Assembly (NCBI RefSeq): GCF_000612585.1
Contig: NZ_JFCA01000022.1
Coordinates: 50,015 to 114,014 of the forward strand
DNA from: Pseudomonas sp. CHM02
GTDB lineage: Bacteria; Pseudomonadota; Gammaproteobacteria; Pseudomonadales; Pseudomonadaceae
Reading direction: 5' to 3'
Length of the DNA stretch: 64,000 nt
Part shown: positions 17,834 through 27,610 of the stretch, piece by piece
How the letters are laid out: each line of letters begins with the position of its first letter
How positions within the stretch are numbered: the first letter of the stretch is position 1
The notes under the pieces: model-generated
Seen by the model: the letters and a program-made list of their open reading frames with translations, nothing else
Database searches by the model: none
What the model was told of the DNA's origin: nothing
Program-made: the position numbers and the translations under genes

Positions 17834-19914
17834 GCGAAGCGAACCTGGAAATCCTCGCCAGCCGAGCGGGCCTGGCCGTCGATTGGATCGACGCAAACGG
17901 CCGCCCGCAACATGTGAAACCCGACGCCTTGCGCGCCGTTCTCAAAGGCCTGGGCCACCCGGCCGACACCGATGCCGAGATCGACGCCAGCCTGCTCGAA
18001 CTGGAGCAGGTGCAACAAGACAGACACCTGCCACCGTTACTCACCATCGACAGCGGCGCCGGCCTGGACCTGGCCCGCTACTTCGAAGCGGACACCCCGT
18101 GCCGGGTCAGCCTCGAAGACGGCGCTACCCTGGAACTGCGGCTCGATGGCGCCGCCGTGCTGCCGGGCATCATTGCCCTCGGTTATCACCAGGTGCATAT
18201 CGCCGACCAGACCTTCACCCTGGCCGTCGCGCCCACCCACTGCTACAGCGTGGCCGAAGCGGTCGACACCCAGCCCGCCCGTGCCTGGGGTCTCAGTGCC
18301 CAACTGTACAGCCTGCGTCGCCTGGGCGATGGCGGCTTTGGCGACACCCTGGCCCTGGAGCACCTGGCCCGTTCGGCGGCCGAGCGTGGCGCCGATGCCC
18401 TGGCGATCAGCCCGATGCACGCGATGTTCAGCGCCGACACCGGGCGCTACAGCCCGTATTCGCCCTCCAGCCGGTTGTTCCTCAACAGCCTGTATGCCTC
18501 GCCGGGCTGCATCCTCGGTGAACGCGAAGTGCGCAACGCCATCGAGGCAAGCGGCCTGGCGGACGAGTTGCACGACCTGGAGCAACACACCCTGATCGAC
18601 TGGCCAGCGGCCGCCCAGGCCAAGCAGCGCCTGCTGCGTGCGCTGTATGAAGACTTCCGCCACGGCCACCACCCACAACACGCCGACTTCCAGAGCTTCC
18701 GCCAGGCCGGTGGAGAGGCGCTGGAAAACCACTGCCGCTTCGAAGCCGTGCAAGCGGCCCGCGCAGCGGCGGGTGAAGACCTCGACTGGCGCCACTGGCC
18801 TGAAGACTGGCGCACCCCGCAGAGCCCCGCACTGGCGCAGTTCGCCGAAGACCACCGTGACGAGATCGGCTATTTCGCCTTCAACCAATGGCTGATCGCC
18901 CGCTGCCTTGAACGCGCACAACAAGCCGCGCGCGGCAGCGGCATGGGCGTCGGCCTGATCGCCGACCTGGCCGTGGGCGCCGATGGCGGCGGCAGCCAGG
19001 CCTGGAGCCGCCAGGATGAATTGCTTGCCGACCTGACCGTGGGCGCCCCGCCGGATATTCTCAACCGTGCCGGCCAGGGCTGGGGCATTTCCGCGTTCTC
19101 CCCCGAAGGCCTCAAGCGCCATGGCTTTCGTGCTTTTATCGAAATGCTGCGCGCCAACTTCGCCCATGCCGGCGGGTTGCGCATCGACCATGTGATGGGC
19201 CTGCAACGCCTGTGGGTGATCCCCATGGACGCGTCGCCACGCGAGGGCGCTTACCTGTATTACCCGGTGGACGACCTGCTGCGCCTGTTGGCACTGGAGT
19301 CCCATCGTCATCAGGCGATTGTGCTGGGTGAAGACCTGGGTACAGTGCCGGACGGCCTGCGTGAAAAACTCATCGCCCGTTCGATCCTCGGCATGCGCGT
19401 GCTGCTGTTCGAACAAAACCACGAAGGCCGGTTCAAGCCGATCCTCGACTGGCCCGACAACGCCCTGGCTACCACCAGCACCCACGACTTGCCGACCCTC
19501 AACGGTTGGTGGCACAGCCGCGATATCGACTGGAATATCCAGCTCGGCCTGATCGATGCGCCCACCGTGGAGCAATGGAGCGAACACCGCCTGCGCGAGC
19601 GCCAGGCACTGCGCCAGGCCTTGAGCCAGGACCCGCAGAATTTCGTCGACGAGATCCGCAATGAAACCGACCATATGATCGACGCCAGCGTGCGCTACCT
19701 CGGCCACACCCGCGCCCCGCTGGTGCTGTTGCCGCTGGAGGACGCCCTTGGCGTGGAAGAACAAGCCAACCTGCCCGGTACCACCGACACCCACCCCAAC
19801 TGGCGCCGTCGCCTGCCGGGTGAGGCGTCGAGCCTGCTCGACAATGCCGGTGCCGCCCGCCGCCTCGAGTTGTTGGCCGTCGCGCGCAACCAAGCCTATG
19901 AGCGTGACCGATGA
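17830..19914 (+). CDS. malQ: 4-alpha-glucanotransferase (amylomaltase)
   Basis: A 694-residue GH77 enzyme that disproportionates maltooligosaccharides. Catalytic residues are Asp453 in GLRIDHVMG, Glu501 in LGEDLGTVP and Asp553 in STHDLPTL. The N-terminal 150 residues form the extra domain of the long MalQ type. Translation starts at a TTG overlapping the treZ stop (TTGA), with GGAGAG five bases before it. It is ATGA-coupled to treY, so TreZ, MalQ and TreY are made together; MalQ probably recycles short glucans into TreY substrates. Confidence 0.95.
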   Translation: MSEANLEILASRAGLAVDWIDANGRPQHVKPDALRAVLKGLGHPADTDAEIDASLLELEQVQQDRHLPPLLTIDSGAGLDLARYFEADTPCRVSLEDGATLELRLDGAAVLPGIIALGYHQVHIADQTFTLAVAPTHCYSVAEAVDTQPARAWGLSAQLYSLRRLGDGGFGDTLALEHLARSAAERGADALAISPMHAMFSADTGRYSPYSPSSRLFLNSLYASPGCILGEREVRNAIEASGLADELHDLEQHTLIDWPAAAQAKQRLLRALYEDFRHGHHPQHADFQSFRQAGGEALENHCRFEAVQAARAAAGEDLDWRHWPEDWRTPQSPALAQFAEDHRDEIGYFAFNQWLIARCLERAQQAARGSGMGVGLIADLAVGADGGGSQAWSRQDELLADLTVGAPPDILNRAGQGWGISAFSPEGLKRHGFRAFIEMLRANFAHAGGLRIDHVMGLQRLWVIPMDASPREGAYLYYPVDDLLRLLALESHRHQAIVLGEDLGTVPDGLREKLIARSILGMRVLLFEQNHEGRFKPILDWPDNALATTSTHDLPTLNGWWHSRDIDWNIQLGLIDAPTVEQWSEHRLRERQALRQALSQDPQNFVDEIRNETDHMIDASVRYLGHTRAPLVLLPLEDALGVEEQANLPGTTDTHPNWRRRLPGEASSLLDNAGAARRLELLAVARNQAYERDR

Positions 19915-22661
19915 AAGCACTGCCCCTGCGCGCTACCCAGCGCCTGCAATTCCATAAAGGCTTCACCCTCGATGATGCAGTGCCTCTGGTGCCGTATTTC
20001 GCCCGGTTGGGCATCAGTCATCTGTATGCCTCGCCCCTGCTCAGCGCCCGCGCCGGCTCCATGCACGGCTACGATGTGGTCGACCCTACCAGCGTCAACC
20101 CGGAACTCGGCGGCGAGCCGGCCCTGCGCCGTCTGGTCGCTGCGCTGCGCGAACATGAGATGGGCCTGATCCTCGACATCGTCTCCAACCATATGGCCGT
20201 GGGCGGCGCCGACAACCCCTGGTGGCTGGACCTGCTCGAATGGGGGCGCCTGAGCCCCTACAGTGAGTTCTTCGATATCCAGTGGCATTCGCCCGACCCG
20301 TTGCTCAAGGGCCAGTTGCTGATGCCGTTCCTCGGCAGCGACTACGGCGAAGCCCTGCAGTCCGGTACCCTGACCTTGCAGTTCGATGCCGGCCACGGTG
20401 CGTTCTACGTCGAACATTACGAACACCGGTTCCCGATCTGCCCCAGGGATTACGCCGCGATCCTCGGCAACGATGAACTGCTCAAGCCCCTGGCGGAGCG
20501 CTTCAGCGCCCTCGCCTACCAAGACGATGCCTACCACGAAGCGGCGTGGCTCAAGCAAGCCCTGGCCGAGCGCGCCACCGAAGTGCTGCCGGCGATCAAG
20601 CAACGGCTGACCGCATTCGACGCACGCCATCCCGAGGGCTTCAACCGCCTGCATCACTTGCTGGAACAGCAGGCCTATCGCCTGGCCAGCTGGCGCACGG
20701 CAGCGGACGATATCAACTGGCGGCGCTTCTTCGATGTCAACGAGCTGGGCGGCCTGCGCGTGGAGCGCACGGCCGTGTTCGAAGCCACCCATGGCAAGAT
20801 TTTCGAGCTGATCAGCGAAGGCCTGGTGGATGGCCTGCGCATCGACCATATCGACGGCCTGGCCGACCCGCGCGGTTATTGCCGCAAGCTACGCCGTCGC
20901 GTGGACTCGCTGTCGCCGGAGCGGCATTTGCCGATCTTCGTCGAGAAGATCCTCGGCGAAGGCGAAACCTTGCGTGAAGACTGGCAAGTGGACGGCACCA
21001 CCGGCTATGAATTCATGAACCAATTGTCGCTGCTGCAACATCACCCGGACGGCTTCGCGCCCCTGGCCGAGTTGTGGACCCGCCACAGCGAACGGCCTTC
21101 GGCGTTTGCCGAAGAAGCGCGGCTGGCACGCCAGCAGATCCTCAATGGCTCCCTCGGCGGCGACTTTGAAAGCGTCGCCCAGGCCCTGCTGCAAGTGGCC
21201 CGCGACGATGTGATGACCCGTGACTTGACCCTCGGCGCCATCCGCCGGGCCTTGCAAGAACTGATCGTGCACTTCCCGGTGTACCGCACCTACATCAGCG
21301 CACGCGGCCGCAGTGCTGCCGACGACAAGGTGTTCCAGCAGGCCATGGACGGCGCACGCACCACCCTCGGCGAAGGCGACTGGCCGGTGCTCGAACACCT
21401 GGAAAAATGGCTCGGCGGCCAGCCTTGGCGCAACCGCCCGGTGGGCCGTGAGCGCAAGATCCTCAAGCATGCCTGTGTGCGCTTCCAGCAATTGACCTCG
21501 CCCGCCGCCGCCAAGGCCGTGGAAGACACCGCGTTCTATCGCTCGGCGGTATTGCTGTCGCGTAACGACGTGGGCTTCAGCACCGAGCAGTTCAGCGCCC
21601 CCCTGGCCGACTTTCACGAGGTCAACCGGCAACGTCTGCAGACCTTCCCCGACAACCTGCTGGCCACCGCTACCCACGACCACAAGCGCGGCGAAGACAC
21701 GCGTGCGCGCCTGGCGGTACTCAGTGAGTGCGCGCCGTGGTACGTCGAGCAGGTGGAGCACTGGCGCAGCCTCGCCGCCCCCTTGCGTGTGGATGCCGAC
21801 ACACCGTCAGCCGGCGATGAGTTGATCCTCTATCAGGTGCTGCTGGGCAGTTGGCCGCTGGACCTGACGTCCGACTTCGAGCGCTACCAGCAACGCCTGT
21901 GGCAGTGGCAACAGAAAGCCCTGCGCGAAGCCAAGTTACAGAGCAGTTGGAGCGCGCCCAACGAGGCGTATGAGCAAGGTGTGGAAGCGTTCCTCTCGCG
22001 GCTGTTGCTCAGCGAAGAAGGCCATGCGCTGCGCACGGCCATCGGCGACGCCGCTCAGGTGATTGCCCCGGCCGGCGCCCTCAACGGCCTGGCGCAATCC
22101 TTGCTTCGCATCACCGTGCCGGGTGTGCCGGACCTGTACCAGGGCGATGAGTTCTGGGACTTCAGCCTGGTGGACCCGGACAACCGCCGTCCGGTGGATT
22201 TCAACGCACGGCAACAGGCGCTGGATACCCCGCCGGACAGCGGCGAACTGCTGTTCAACTGGCGCGATGGGCGTATCAAGCAGGCGTTGATCGCCCAGGT
22301 GCTGGGCTTGCGCAACGCCCATCCCGACCTGTTCCGCAACGGCGCCTATACGCCGCTGGAAGTGGTCGGCAAACACGCCGAACGGGTGGTTGCTTTCGGT
22401 CGCGAACATCAAGGCAAACACCTGCTGGTGGTGGTGCCGCGCTGGCCTTATCACCTGCTTGAAAACGGTGTGCATCCCCAGATCAATGCGCAGGTTTGGG
22501 GCGATACGCGGGTGAAATTACCGTTCGCCGCGCCAACTCGAAACTGGAAGGGACTTTTTCATACAGGCGCAGTCACACCAGACAAGGAGCTGTTGATCAG
22601 CACTGCCCTGGGGGATTTCCCGGTCAATGTCTTTATCAATCCTGATGATCAAGAAAGCTGA
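19911..22661 (+). CDS. treY: Malto-oligosyltrehalose synthase
   Basis: A 916-residue GH13 enzyme that isomerises the reducing end of maltooligosaccharides to an alpha,alpha-1,1 linkage. The start of the barrel (SPLLSARAGSMHGYDVVD) is diagnostic. The catalytic nucleophile is Asp312 in LRIDHIDGL and the acid Glu345 in FVEKILG; the C-terminal region has GVPDLYQGDEFWDFSLVDPD. It is coupled by ATGA to malQ and is longer than the archaeal form, as usual for Pseudomonas. With TreZ it makes trehalose from glycogen. Confidence 0.95.
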   Translation: MKALPLRATQRLQFHKGFTLDDAVPLVPYFARLGISHLYASPLLSARAGSMHGYDVVDPTSVNPELGGEPALRRLVAALREHEMGLILDIVSNHMAVGGADNPWWLDLLEWGRLSPYSEFFDIQWHSPDPLLKGQLLMPFLGSDYGEALQSGTLTLQFDAGHGAFYVEHYEHRFPICPRDYAAILGNDELLKPLAERFSALAYQDDAYHEAAWLKQALAERATEVLPAIKQRLTAFDARHPEGFNRLHHLLEQQAYRLASWRTAADDINWRRFFDVNELGGLRVERTAVFEATHGKIFELISEGLVDGLRIDHIDGLADPRGYCRKLRRRVDSLSPERHLPIFVEKILGEGETLREDWQVDGTTGYEFMNQLSLLQHHPDGFAPLAELWTRHSERPSAFAEEARLARQQILNGSLGGDFESVAQALLQVARDDVMTRDLTLGAIRRALQELIVHFPVYRTYISARGRSAADDKVFQQAMDGARTTLGEGDWPVLEHLEKWLGGQPWRNRPVGRERKILKHACVRFQQLTSPAAAKAVEDTAFYRSAVLLSRNDVGFSTEQFSAPLADFHEVNRQRLQTFPDNLLATATHDHKRGEDTRARLAVLSECAPWYVEQVEHWRSLAAPLRVDADTPSAGDELILYQVLLGSWPLDLTSDFERYQQRLWQWQQKALREAKLQSSWSAPNEAYEQGVEAFLSRLLLSEEGHALRTAIGDAAQVIAPAGALNGLAQSLLRITVPGVPDLYQGDEFWDFSLVDPDNRRPVDFNARQQALDTPPDSGELLFNWRDGRIKQALIAQVLGLRNAHPDLFRNGAYTPLEVVGKHAERVVAFGREHQGKHLLVVVPRWPYHLLENGVHPQINAQVWGDTRVKLPFAAPTRNWKGLFHTGAVTPDKELLISTALGDFPVNVFINPDDQES

Positions 22662-22684
22662 AATTTTCTGTGAGGAGCATTGTG

Positions 22685-22936
22685 ATGAGTACTGAAGACA
22701 AACGCATACGCGAACTGGCGCATCAGATCTGGGAGTCTGAAGGTAAACCCCACGGCGAGGATGCGCGACACTGGGAAATGGCGCGCAAACTGGCGGAAGC
22801 CGAAGCGCTGACGCCCAGCAAGCCCAAGGCCGCTGCCAAGCCCAAGGCCGCGCCCAAGGCGACGGCCAAGCCTAAAGCTGCCCCGCCACCGCCGCCTAAA
22901 AAGTCCAAGGCAGCGCCGCGCAAACCCGCCAGCTGA
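22685..22936 (+). CDS. DUF2934 protein with Lys/Ala/Pro-rich tail
   Basis: An 83-residue protein. Residues 1-40 are the DUF2934 module (RIRELAHQIWESEGKPHG...HWEMARKLAE), a short helical domain found in many proteobacterial small proteins. Residues 42-83 are a low-complexity basic tail of KPKAA-type repeats and a run of five prolines, similar in composition to histone H1-like tails such as AlgP, so nucleic-acid binding is possible. The ATG at 22685 has GAGGAG seven bases upstream. It sits between treY and glgX, the position of PA2161 in P. aeruginosa, suggesting a conserved link with glycogen/trehalose metabolism. Function unknown. Confidence 0.85.
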   Translation: MSTEDKRIRELAHQIWESEGKPHGEDARHWEMARKLAEAEALTPSKPKAAAKPKAAPKATAKPKAAPPPPPKKSKAAPRKPAS

Positions 22937-22945
22937 CTGCCCCGC

Positions 22946-23010
22946 GTAGGCGCTTGGCTTGCCAGCGATAGCGACCTCAAGATCGCTATCGCCGGCAAGC
23001 CGGCTCCTAC
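22946..23010. repeat. REPIN (paired inverted REP)
   Basis: A complete imperfect palindrome from GTAGGCGCTTGGCTTGCC to GGCAAGCCGGCTCCTAC with the inner arms GATAGCGA and TCGCTATC. It is the same family as the array at 47.5 kb and lies between the DUF2934 and glgX genes, where it may form a stable RNA hairpin that separates their expression. Confidence 0.85.
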
Positions 23011-23099
23011 GGGGTTTCGTACAAATTTGAAGATTGATCTGACCTTGCGTCAGCACGGCCGCGTTCGGCCCGAAAAAAGACCTTTGCAGGAGCAACTCA

Positions 23100-25259
23100 A
23101 TGAGCAAACCCGACAAAACCCCTTCGACGCCGGGCAACGAGCCGTCGCGGATTCGTGAAGGTTTGCCCTTCCCGCTTGGCGCCACCTGGGATGGCCTGGG
23201 CGTCAACTTTGCACTGTTCTCGGCCAACGCCACCAAGGTGGAGCTGTGCCTGTTCGATGATGCCGGCGAAGTCGAGCTGGAACGTATCGAACTCCCCGAA
23301 TACACCGACGAAACCTTCCACGGCTACCTGCCCGACGCCCACCCCGGGCTGATTTACGGCTACCGCGTGTACGGTGCGTATGACCCGGCCAACGGCCACC
23401 GCTTCAACCACAACAAATTGCTGATCGACCCCTACGCCAAACAGCTGGTGGGCGAACTCAAATGGTCCGAGGCGCTGTTCGGCTACACCATCGGGCACCC
23501 GGATGACGACCTGAGCTTCGACGAGCGCGACAGCGCGCCCTTCGTGCCTAAATGCAAAGTGATCGACCCGGCGCATACCTGGGGCAACGACCAGCCGGTG
23601 CGCGTGCCCTGGGACCGTACGATCATCTACGAAACCCATCTGCGCGGCATCAGCATGCGCCACCCTTCGGTCGGCGAATCCGTGCGTGGCACCTGCGCCG
23701 GGCTGATGGAAGATGACGTGCTCAAGCACATTCGCCAGTTGGGCGTGTCGTCGGTGGAGCTGCTGCCTGTACATGCCTTCGTCAACGACCAGCACCTGTT
23801 GCAAAAAGGCATGACCAACTACTGGGGGTACAACAGCATTGCGTTTTTTGCCCCCGACCCGCGCTACCTGGCCAGCGGCAAGATCGCCGAGTTCAAGGAG
23901 ATGGTGGCGCACCTGCATGAGCAGAAGCTCGAAGTGATCCTCGACGTGGTCTACAACCACACCGCCGAAGGCAACGAGCGTGGCCCCACCCTGTCCATGC
24001 GCGGCATCGACAACGCCTCGTATTACCGCCTGATGCCGGATGACAAGCGTTTCTACATCAACGACTCCGGCACCGGCAACACCCTGGACCTGAGTCACCC
24101 CTGCGTGTTGCAAATGGTCACTGACTCACTGCGCTACTGGGCTAACGAGATGCATGTCGACGGCTTCCGCTTCGACCTGGCGACCATCCTCGGCCGCTAC
24201 CGTGACGGTTTCGATGAGCGCCACAGCTTCCTCGTGGCGTGTCGCCAGGACCCGGTGCTGCGCCAGTTGAAACTCATCGCCGAACCCTGGGACTGCGGTC
24301 CCGGCGGTTATCAGGTGGGCAATTTCCCGCCGGGCTGGGTGGAATGGAATGACCGCTTCCGCGACACCGTGCGGGCCTTCTGGAAAGGTGACGACGGCCA
24401 GCTGGCAGACTTTGCCGGGCGCATGACAGCCTCGGGCGAGATGTTCAACCATCGCGGCCGCCGCCCCTACAGCTCGGTCAACTTCATCACCGCCCACGAC
24501 GGTTTCACCCTGCATGACCTGGTGTCGTACAACGACAAGCACAACGAAGCCAACGACGAAAACAACCAGGACGGCAGCAACAACAACCTGTCGTGGAACC
24601 ATGGTGTGGAAGGCCCGACCGACGACCCGGAAATCAACGCGCTGCGCCTGCGCCAGATGCGCAACTTCTTTGCCACCCTGCTGCTGGCCCAGGGCACGCC
24701 GATGCTGGTGGCCGGGGACGAATTCGCCCGCACCCAGCACGGCAACAACAATGCCTATTGCCAGGACAGCGAGATCGGCTGGGTCAACTGGGACCTGGAC
24801 GATGACGGCAAGGCGCTGCTCAAGTTCGTCAAGCGCCTGATCAAGCTGCGCCTGGCCTACCCGATTCTGCGCCGTGGGCGTTTCCTGGTGGGCGACTACA
24901 ACGAAGACATCGGCGTGAAGGACGTGACCTGGCTGGCGCCGGATGGCAACGAAATGACCACGGAGCAGTGGGAAGACAGCCACGGTCGTTGCCTGGGCAT
25001 GCTGATGGATGGCCGTGCCCAGGAGACCGGCATCCGGCGCGCCGGCGCTGACGCCACCTTGCTGCTGGTGGTGAATGCGCACCACGACATGGTCAATTTC
25101 CGTTTGCCGTCGGTGCCCGAAGGTCAATTCTGGACTTGCATGCTCGATACCAACGAGCCCGCCGTACGCGGCCAGGAACGCTTTGACTTTGATCACGAGT
25201 ACGCGGTGACTGGCCGCTCGCTGTTGCTGTTCGAACTGCAGCGTGAAGACGAGGTGTGA
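23100..25259 (+). CDS. glgX: Glycogen debranching enzyme
   Basis: A 719-residue GH13 isoamylase-type enzyme that hydrolyses alpha-1,6 branches of glycogen. An N-terminal CBM48 (GVNFALFSANATKVEL) precedes the barrel; catalytic residues are Asp359 in FRFDLATIL and Glu395 in IAEPWDCGPGGYQVGNFPP, with the third acid in TAHDGFTLHDLV. AGGAG lies 8 bases upstream. Its product chains feed MalQ and TreY. It is followed one base later by the ATG of the acyl-CoA dehydrogenase-like gene, so the next four genes may be read from the same transcript. Confidence 0.95.
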   Translation: MSKPDKTPSTPGNEPSRIREGLPFPLGATWDGLGVNFALFSANATKVELCLFDDAGEVELERIELPEYTDETFHGYLPDAHPGLIYGYRVYGAYDPANGHRFNHNKLLIDPYAKQLVGELKWSEALFGYTIGHPDDDLSFDERDSAPFVPKCKVIDPAHTWGNDQPVRVPWDRTIIYETHLRGISMRHPSVGESVRGTCAGLMEDDVLKHIRQLGVSSVELLPVHAFVNDQHLLQKGMTNYWGYNSIAFFAPDPRYLASGKIAEFKEMVAHLHEQKLEVILDVVYNHTAEGNERGPTLSMRGIDNASYYRLMPDDKRFYINDSGTGNTLDLSHPCVLQMVTDSLRYWANEMHVDGFRFDLATILGRYRDGFDERHSFLVACRQDPVLRQLKLIAEPWDCGPGGYQVGNFPPGWVEWNDRFRDTVRAFWKGDDGQLADFAGRMTASGEMFNHRGRRPYSSVNFITAHDGFTLHDLVSYNDKHNEANDENNQDGSNNNLSWNHGVEGPTDDPEINALRLRQMRNFFATLLLAQGTPMLVAGDEFARTQHGNNNAYCQDSEIGWVNWDLDDDGKALLKFVKRLIKLRLAYPILRRGRFLVGDYNEDIGVKDVTWLAPDGNEMTTEQWEDSHGRCLGMLMDGRAQETGIRRAGADATLLLVVNAHHDMVNFRLPSVPEGQFWTCMLDTNEPAVRGQERFDFDHEYAVTGRSLLLFELQREDEV

Positions 25260-25260
25260 G

Positions 25261-26259
25261 ATGGCTTTGCACCGATTCCTTCAAGGCTTCCGGGGCTATG
25301 CGGACACGCAAGCCCTGGGCGTGGCCCTGAAGGCGCTTCAGGAGGAAGGCCTGGACCAATTGCCCTTGCCGGGCAGCGGCCAGACCCTGGCGCGGTTCAG
25401 TCGCCTGGCGCAGGTGGCGGGTCATGACCTGCGCCTGTGCAAGCTGTTCGAAGGCCATACCGATGCCTTGGCGATCATTGCCGAGCTCGACAGCCCCTTG
25501 CCGCCCTTGGGCAGTACCTGGGGCATGTGGGCCGCCGAGCCGCCAACCGCCAAGGTACGCGTGCACCGGGAGGGCCATCGCCTGAGGGTGCAAGGACGCA
25601 AAGCCTGGTGTTCTGGCGCGGCGGTGGTCAGCCATGGTTTGTTGACCGCCTGGGACGAAGAGGATCGCCAGCAATTGGTGGCGGTGCACATGGACCAGCC
25701 CGGCATCACCGTGACAGATGAAGGCTGGAACGCCGTCGGCATGGCCGCCACCGGCAGCGTCGAGATCGTGTTCGACGGGGCCTGGGGGCTGGCGGTGGGC
25801 GAGCCGGGAGACTACCTCGCTCGCCCCGGTTTCTGGCAGGGCGGAGTCGGTATCGCTGCCTGTTGGTATGGCGGCGCCCAACGCCTGGCGGAAGTCCTGC
25901 GCGAGCAATGCAGCAAGCGCCCCGAACCCCATGCCCTCGCCCACCTTGGCGCCGTGGACAGCGCGTTGAACAGCGCGGCGTGCGTGCTGCGTGCCAGCGC
26001 CAGGCAGATCGACCGCGAACCAGCGGCCGACGCCAGGGAACTGGCCCAGCAGGCCCGTGCCTGTATCGAAGACACCGTTGAACAAGTGATACGCCACGTG
26101 GGTCGTGCGGTCGGCGCAGGCCCCTACTGCAAGGACCCGCATTTTGCCCAACTGATGGCGGACCTGCCGGTGTATGTGCGCCAAAGCCATGCCGAACGCG
26201 ACTTGGCCGGCCTCGGAGAGTTCGTTGCCGGTGAACCCACAGGGAGGTGGCAGCTATGA
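25261..26259 (+). CDS. Acyl-CoA dehydrogenase-like flavoprotein of an uncharacterised operon
   Basis: A 332-residue protein with acyl-CoA dehydrogenase features: a helical N-domain, the middle beta-domain (VRVHREGHRLRVQGRKAWCSGA and GWNAVGMAATGSVEIVFDG) and a C-terminal helical bundle. It is shorter than the usual 380 residues, mainly at the N-terminus. The ATG at 25261 follows the glgX stop by one base; an 18-base longer start inside glgX is possible. It is ATGA-coupled to a PIG-L deacetylase gene, then to a methyltransferase and a glycosyltransferase. It could desaturate or oxidise an acyl group or an amine on the product of this operon; no substrate can be named. Confidence 0.8.
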   Translation: MALHRFLQGFRGYADTQALGVALKALQEEGLDQLPLPGSGQTLARFSRLAQVAGHDLRLCKLFEGHTDALAIIAELDSPLPPLGSTWGMWAAEPPTAKVRVHREGHRLRVQGRKAWCSGAAVVSHGLLTAWDEEDRQQLVAVHMDQPGITVTDEGWNAVGMAATGSVEIVFDGAWGLAVGEPGDYLARPGFWQGGVGIAACWYGGAQRLAEVLREQCSKRPEPHALAHLGAVDSALNSAACVLRASARQIDREPAADARELAQQARACIEDTVEQVIRHVGRAVGAGPYCKDPHFAQLMADLPVYVRQSHAERDLAGLGEFVAGEPTGRWQL

Positions 26260-27014
26260 AACCCAACCCGATTGTTGGCCAGGGCACGCCGTTGCATCAC
26301 TGGCAGGCGTCACCAAAGATGGCCGAACTGCCGCTTATCAGCATCGAACAATTGGTACCCGAAGGGCACCGCGCAGTGATCGTCGCCCCGCACCCGGATG
26401 ACGAGGTGCTGGGCTGCGGTGGCCTGATGCAGGGGCTGGCGGCGCTGGGCCGGCCGATCCAGTTGATTTCCGTCACCGATGGCAGCGCCAGTCACCCCGG
26501 TTCGCGACGCTGGCCGGTGGAGCGGCTGAGCGTGGTGCGCCCCCAGGAGTCCGCCCAGGCCCTGCATCGTCTCGGCTTGCCGCTGCACAGCCTGAAATGG
26601 CTGCGCGCAGGCTTCTCCGACAGCCAGGTGGCAGCGCGAGAGGACGAACTCGCAGCGTTCATCCAGCGCTACCTCAAACCCACCGACGTGGTGTTCACCA
26701 CCTGGCGCGAAGACGGCCATTGCGACCATGAGGCCGTGGGTCGTGCCAGTGCCCAGGCATCTCAAGCCGCAGGCGCCACCCTGTATGAACTGCCGGTATG
26801 GACCTGGCACTGGGCAACCCCGGAAAACAGCCTGGTGCCCTGGCACCGCGCACGCAAGATCCCGCTGACCTGCGAAGCCGTGGCCCGCAAGCGCCATGCC
26901 ATCCATGCGTTTGCCAGCCAATTGGAGGGCGACCCGCAGATCGGCCTGCCTCCCGTGCTCGCGCCCTATGTGGTGGAGCGCCTGTTGCAACCCTTTGAAG
27001 TGGTATTCGTATGA
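26256..27014 (+). CDS. PIG-L family zinc deacetylase
   Basis: A 252-residue LmbE/PIG-L protein, a family that removes N-acetyl groups from amino sugars (MshB, BshB, PIG-L). The first motif is APHPDDEVLGCGG with His46, general-base Asp48 and metal-ligand Asp49; the second is DGHCDHEAVGRA with His155 and ligand His158. By analogy with MshB all key residues are present, so it should be active. GGGAGG precedes the ATG, which overlaps the upstream stop (ATGA). Placed between an acyl-CoA dehydrogenase-like gene and a NodS-like methyltransferase, it probably frees an amine for further change. Confidence 0.9.
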   Translation: MKPNPIVGQGTPLHHWQASPKMAELPLISIEQLVPEGHRAVIVAPHPDDEVLGCGGLMQGLAALGRPIQLISVTDGSASHPGSRRWPVERLSVVRPQESAQALHRLGLPLHSLKWLRAGFSDSQVAAREDELAAFIQRYLKPTDVVFTTWREDGHCDHEAVGRASAQASQAAGATLYELPVWTWHWATPENSLVPWHRARKIPLTCEAVARKRHAIHAFASQLEGDPQIGLPPVLAPYVVERLLQPFEVVFV

Positions 27015-27610
27015 GTGTGGCCACGCCTTACTTCGACCAACTGTTCGCCGAGAACGATGACCCCTGGGCGTTCCGCCAACGCTGGTATGAACGACGCAAG
27101 CGCGCAATGACCCTGGCGATACTCACGCGGCCTCGCTATGCCTCGGTGTTTGAACCCGGTTGTGCCAACGGCGAGCTGAGCTTCGAGCTGGCGCCCCGCT
27201 GTGATCGCCTGCTGTGCTGCGACACGGCTTCGGCTGCCGTGGCGCTGGCGCGCAGTCGCTTGCTGGGTTTCCCCTATGCCGAGGTGCAGCAGAGCCGCTT
27301 GCCCGAACAGTGGCCGACCGGCCAGTTCGAGCTGATCGTGTTGAGCGAGTTGTGCTACTACCTCGATGCCGATGACCTGTGCCGGTTGATCGATCGTGCC
27401 CGCGCCTCGCTGACCAGCGACGGCCAGATACTCGCCTGCCATTGGCGTCCACCGATCGAAGGTTGCCCGCAAACCGCCGAACAGGTGCACGCATTGCTGC
27501 AGCAGCGCCTGGATATGCCACGCGTCGCCAGCCATCACGAACATGACTTCCTTCTTGATCTGTGGAGCCGCGACGGCACCTCGGTCGCCACCCTCGAGGG
27601 CCTGCGATGA
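27011..27610 (+). CDS. NodS-like SAM-dependent methyltransferase
   Basis: A 199-residue class I methyltransferase. The N-terminal signature DDPWAFRQRWYERRKRAM matches the DPW...WYE.RK pattern of the NodS family, whose namesake N-methylates the deacetylated end of Nod-factor chitooligosaccharides. The SAM-binding motif is VFEPGCANGELS and the following acidic motif LLCCDTAS; a later motif is FELIVLSELCYYLDADDL. It is coupled by ATGA on both sides, to the deacetylase and to the glycosyltransferase. N-methylation of an amino sugar made by the upstream deacetylase is an attractive inference. Confidence 0.85.
   Translation: MSVATPYFDQLFAENDDPWAFRQRWYERRKRAMTLAILTRPRYASVFEPGCANGELSFELAPRCDRLLCCDTASAAVALARSRLLGFPYAEVQQSRLPEQWPTGQFELIVLSELCYYLDADDLCRLIDRARASLTSDGQILACHWRPPIEGCPQTAEQVHALLQQRLDMPRVASHHEHDFLLDLWSRDGTSVATLEGLR

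Noticed and set aside
18037..19920. 627-codon minus-strand frame opposite malQ
   Set aside because: High-GC shadow of malQ; the plus strand has a complete catalytic set.
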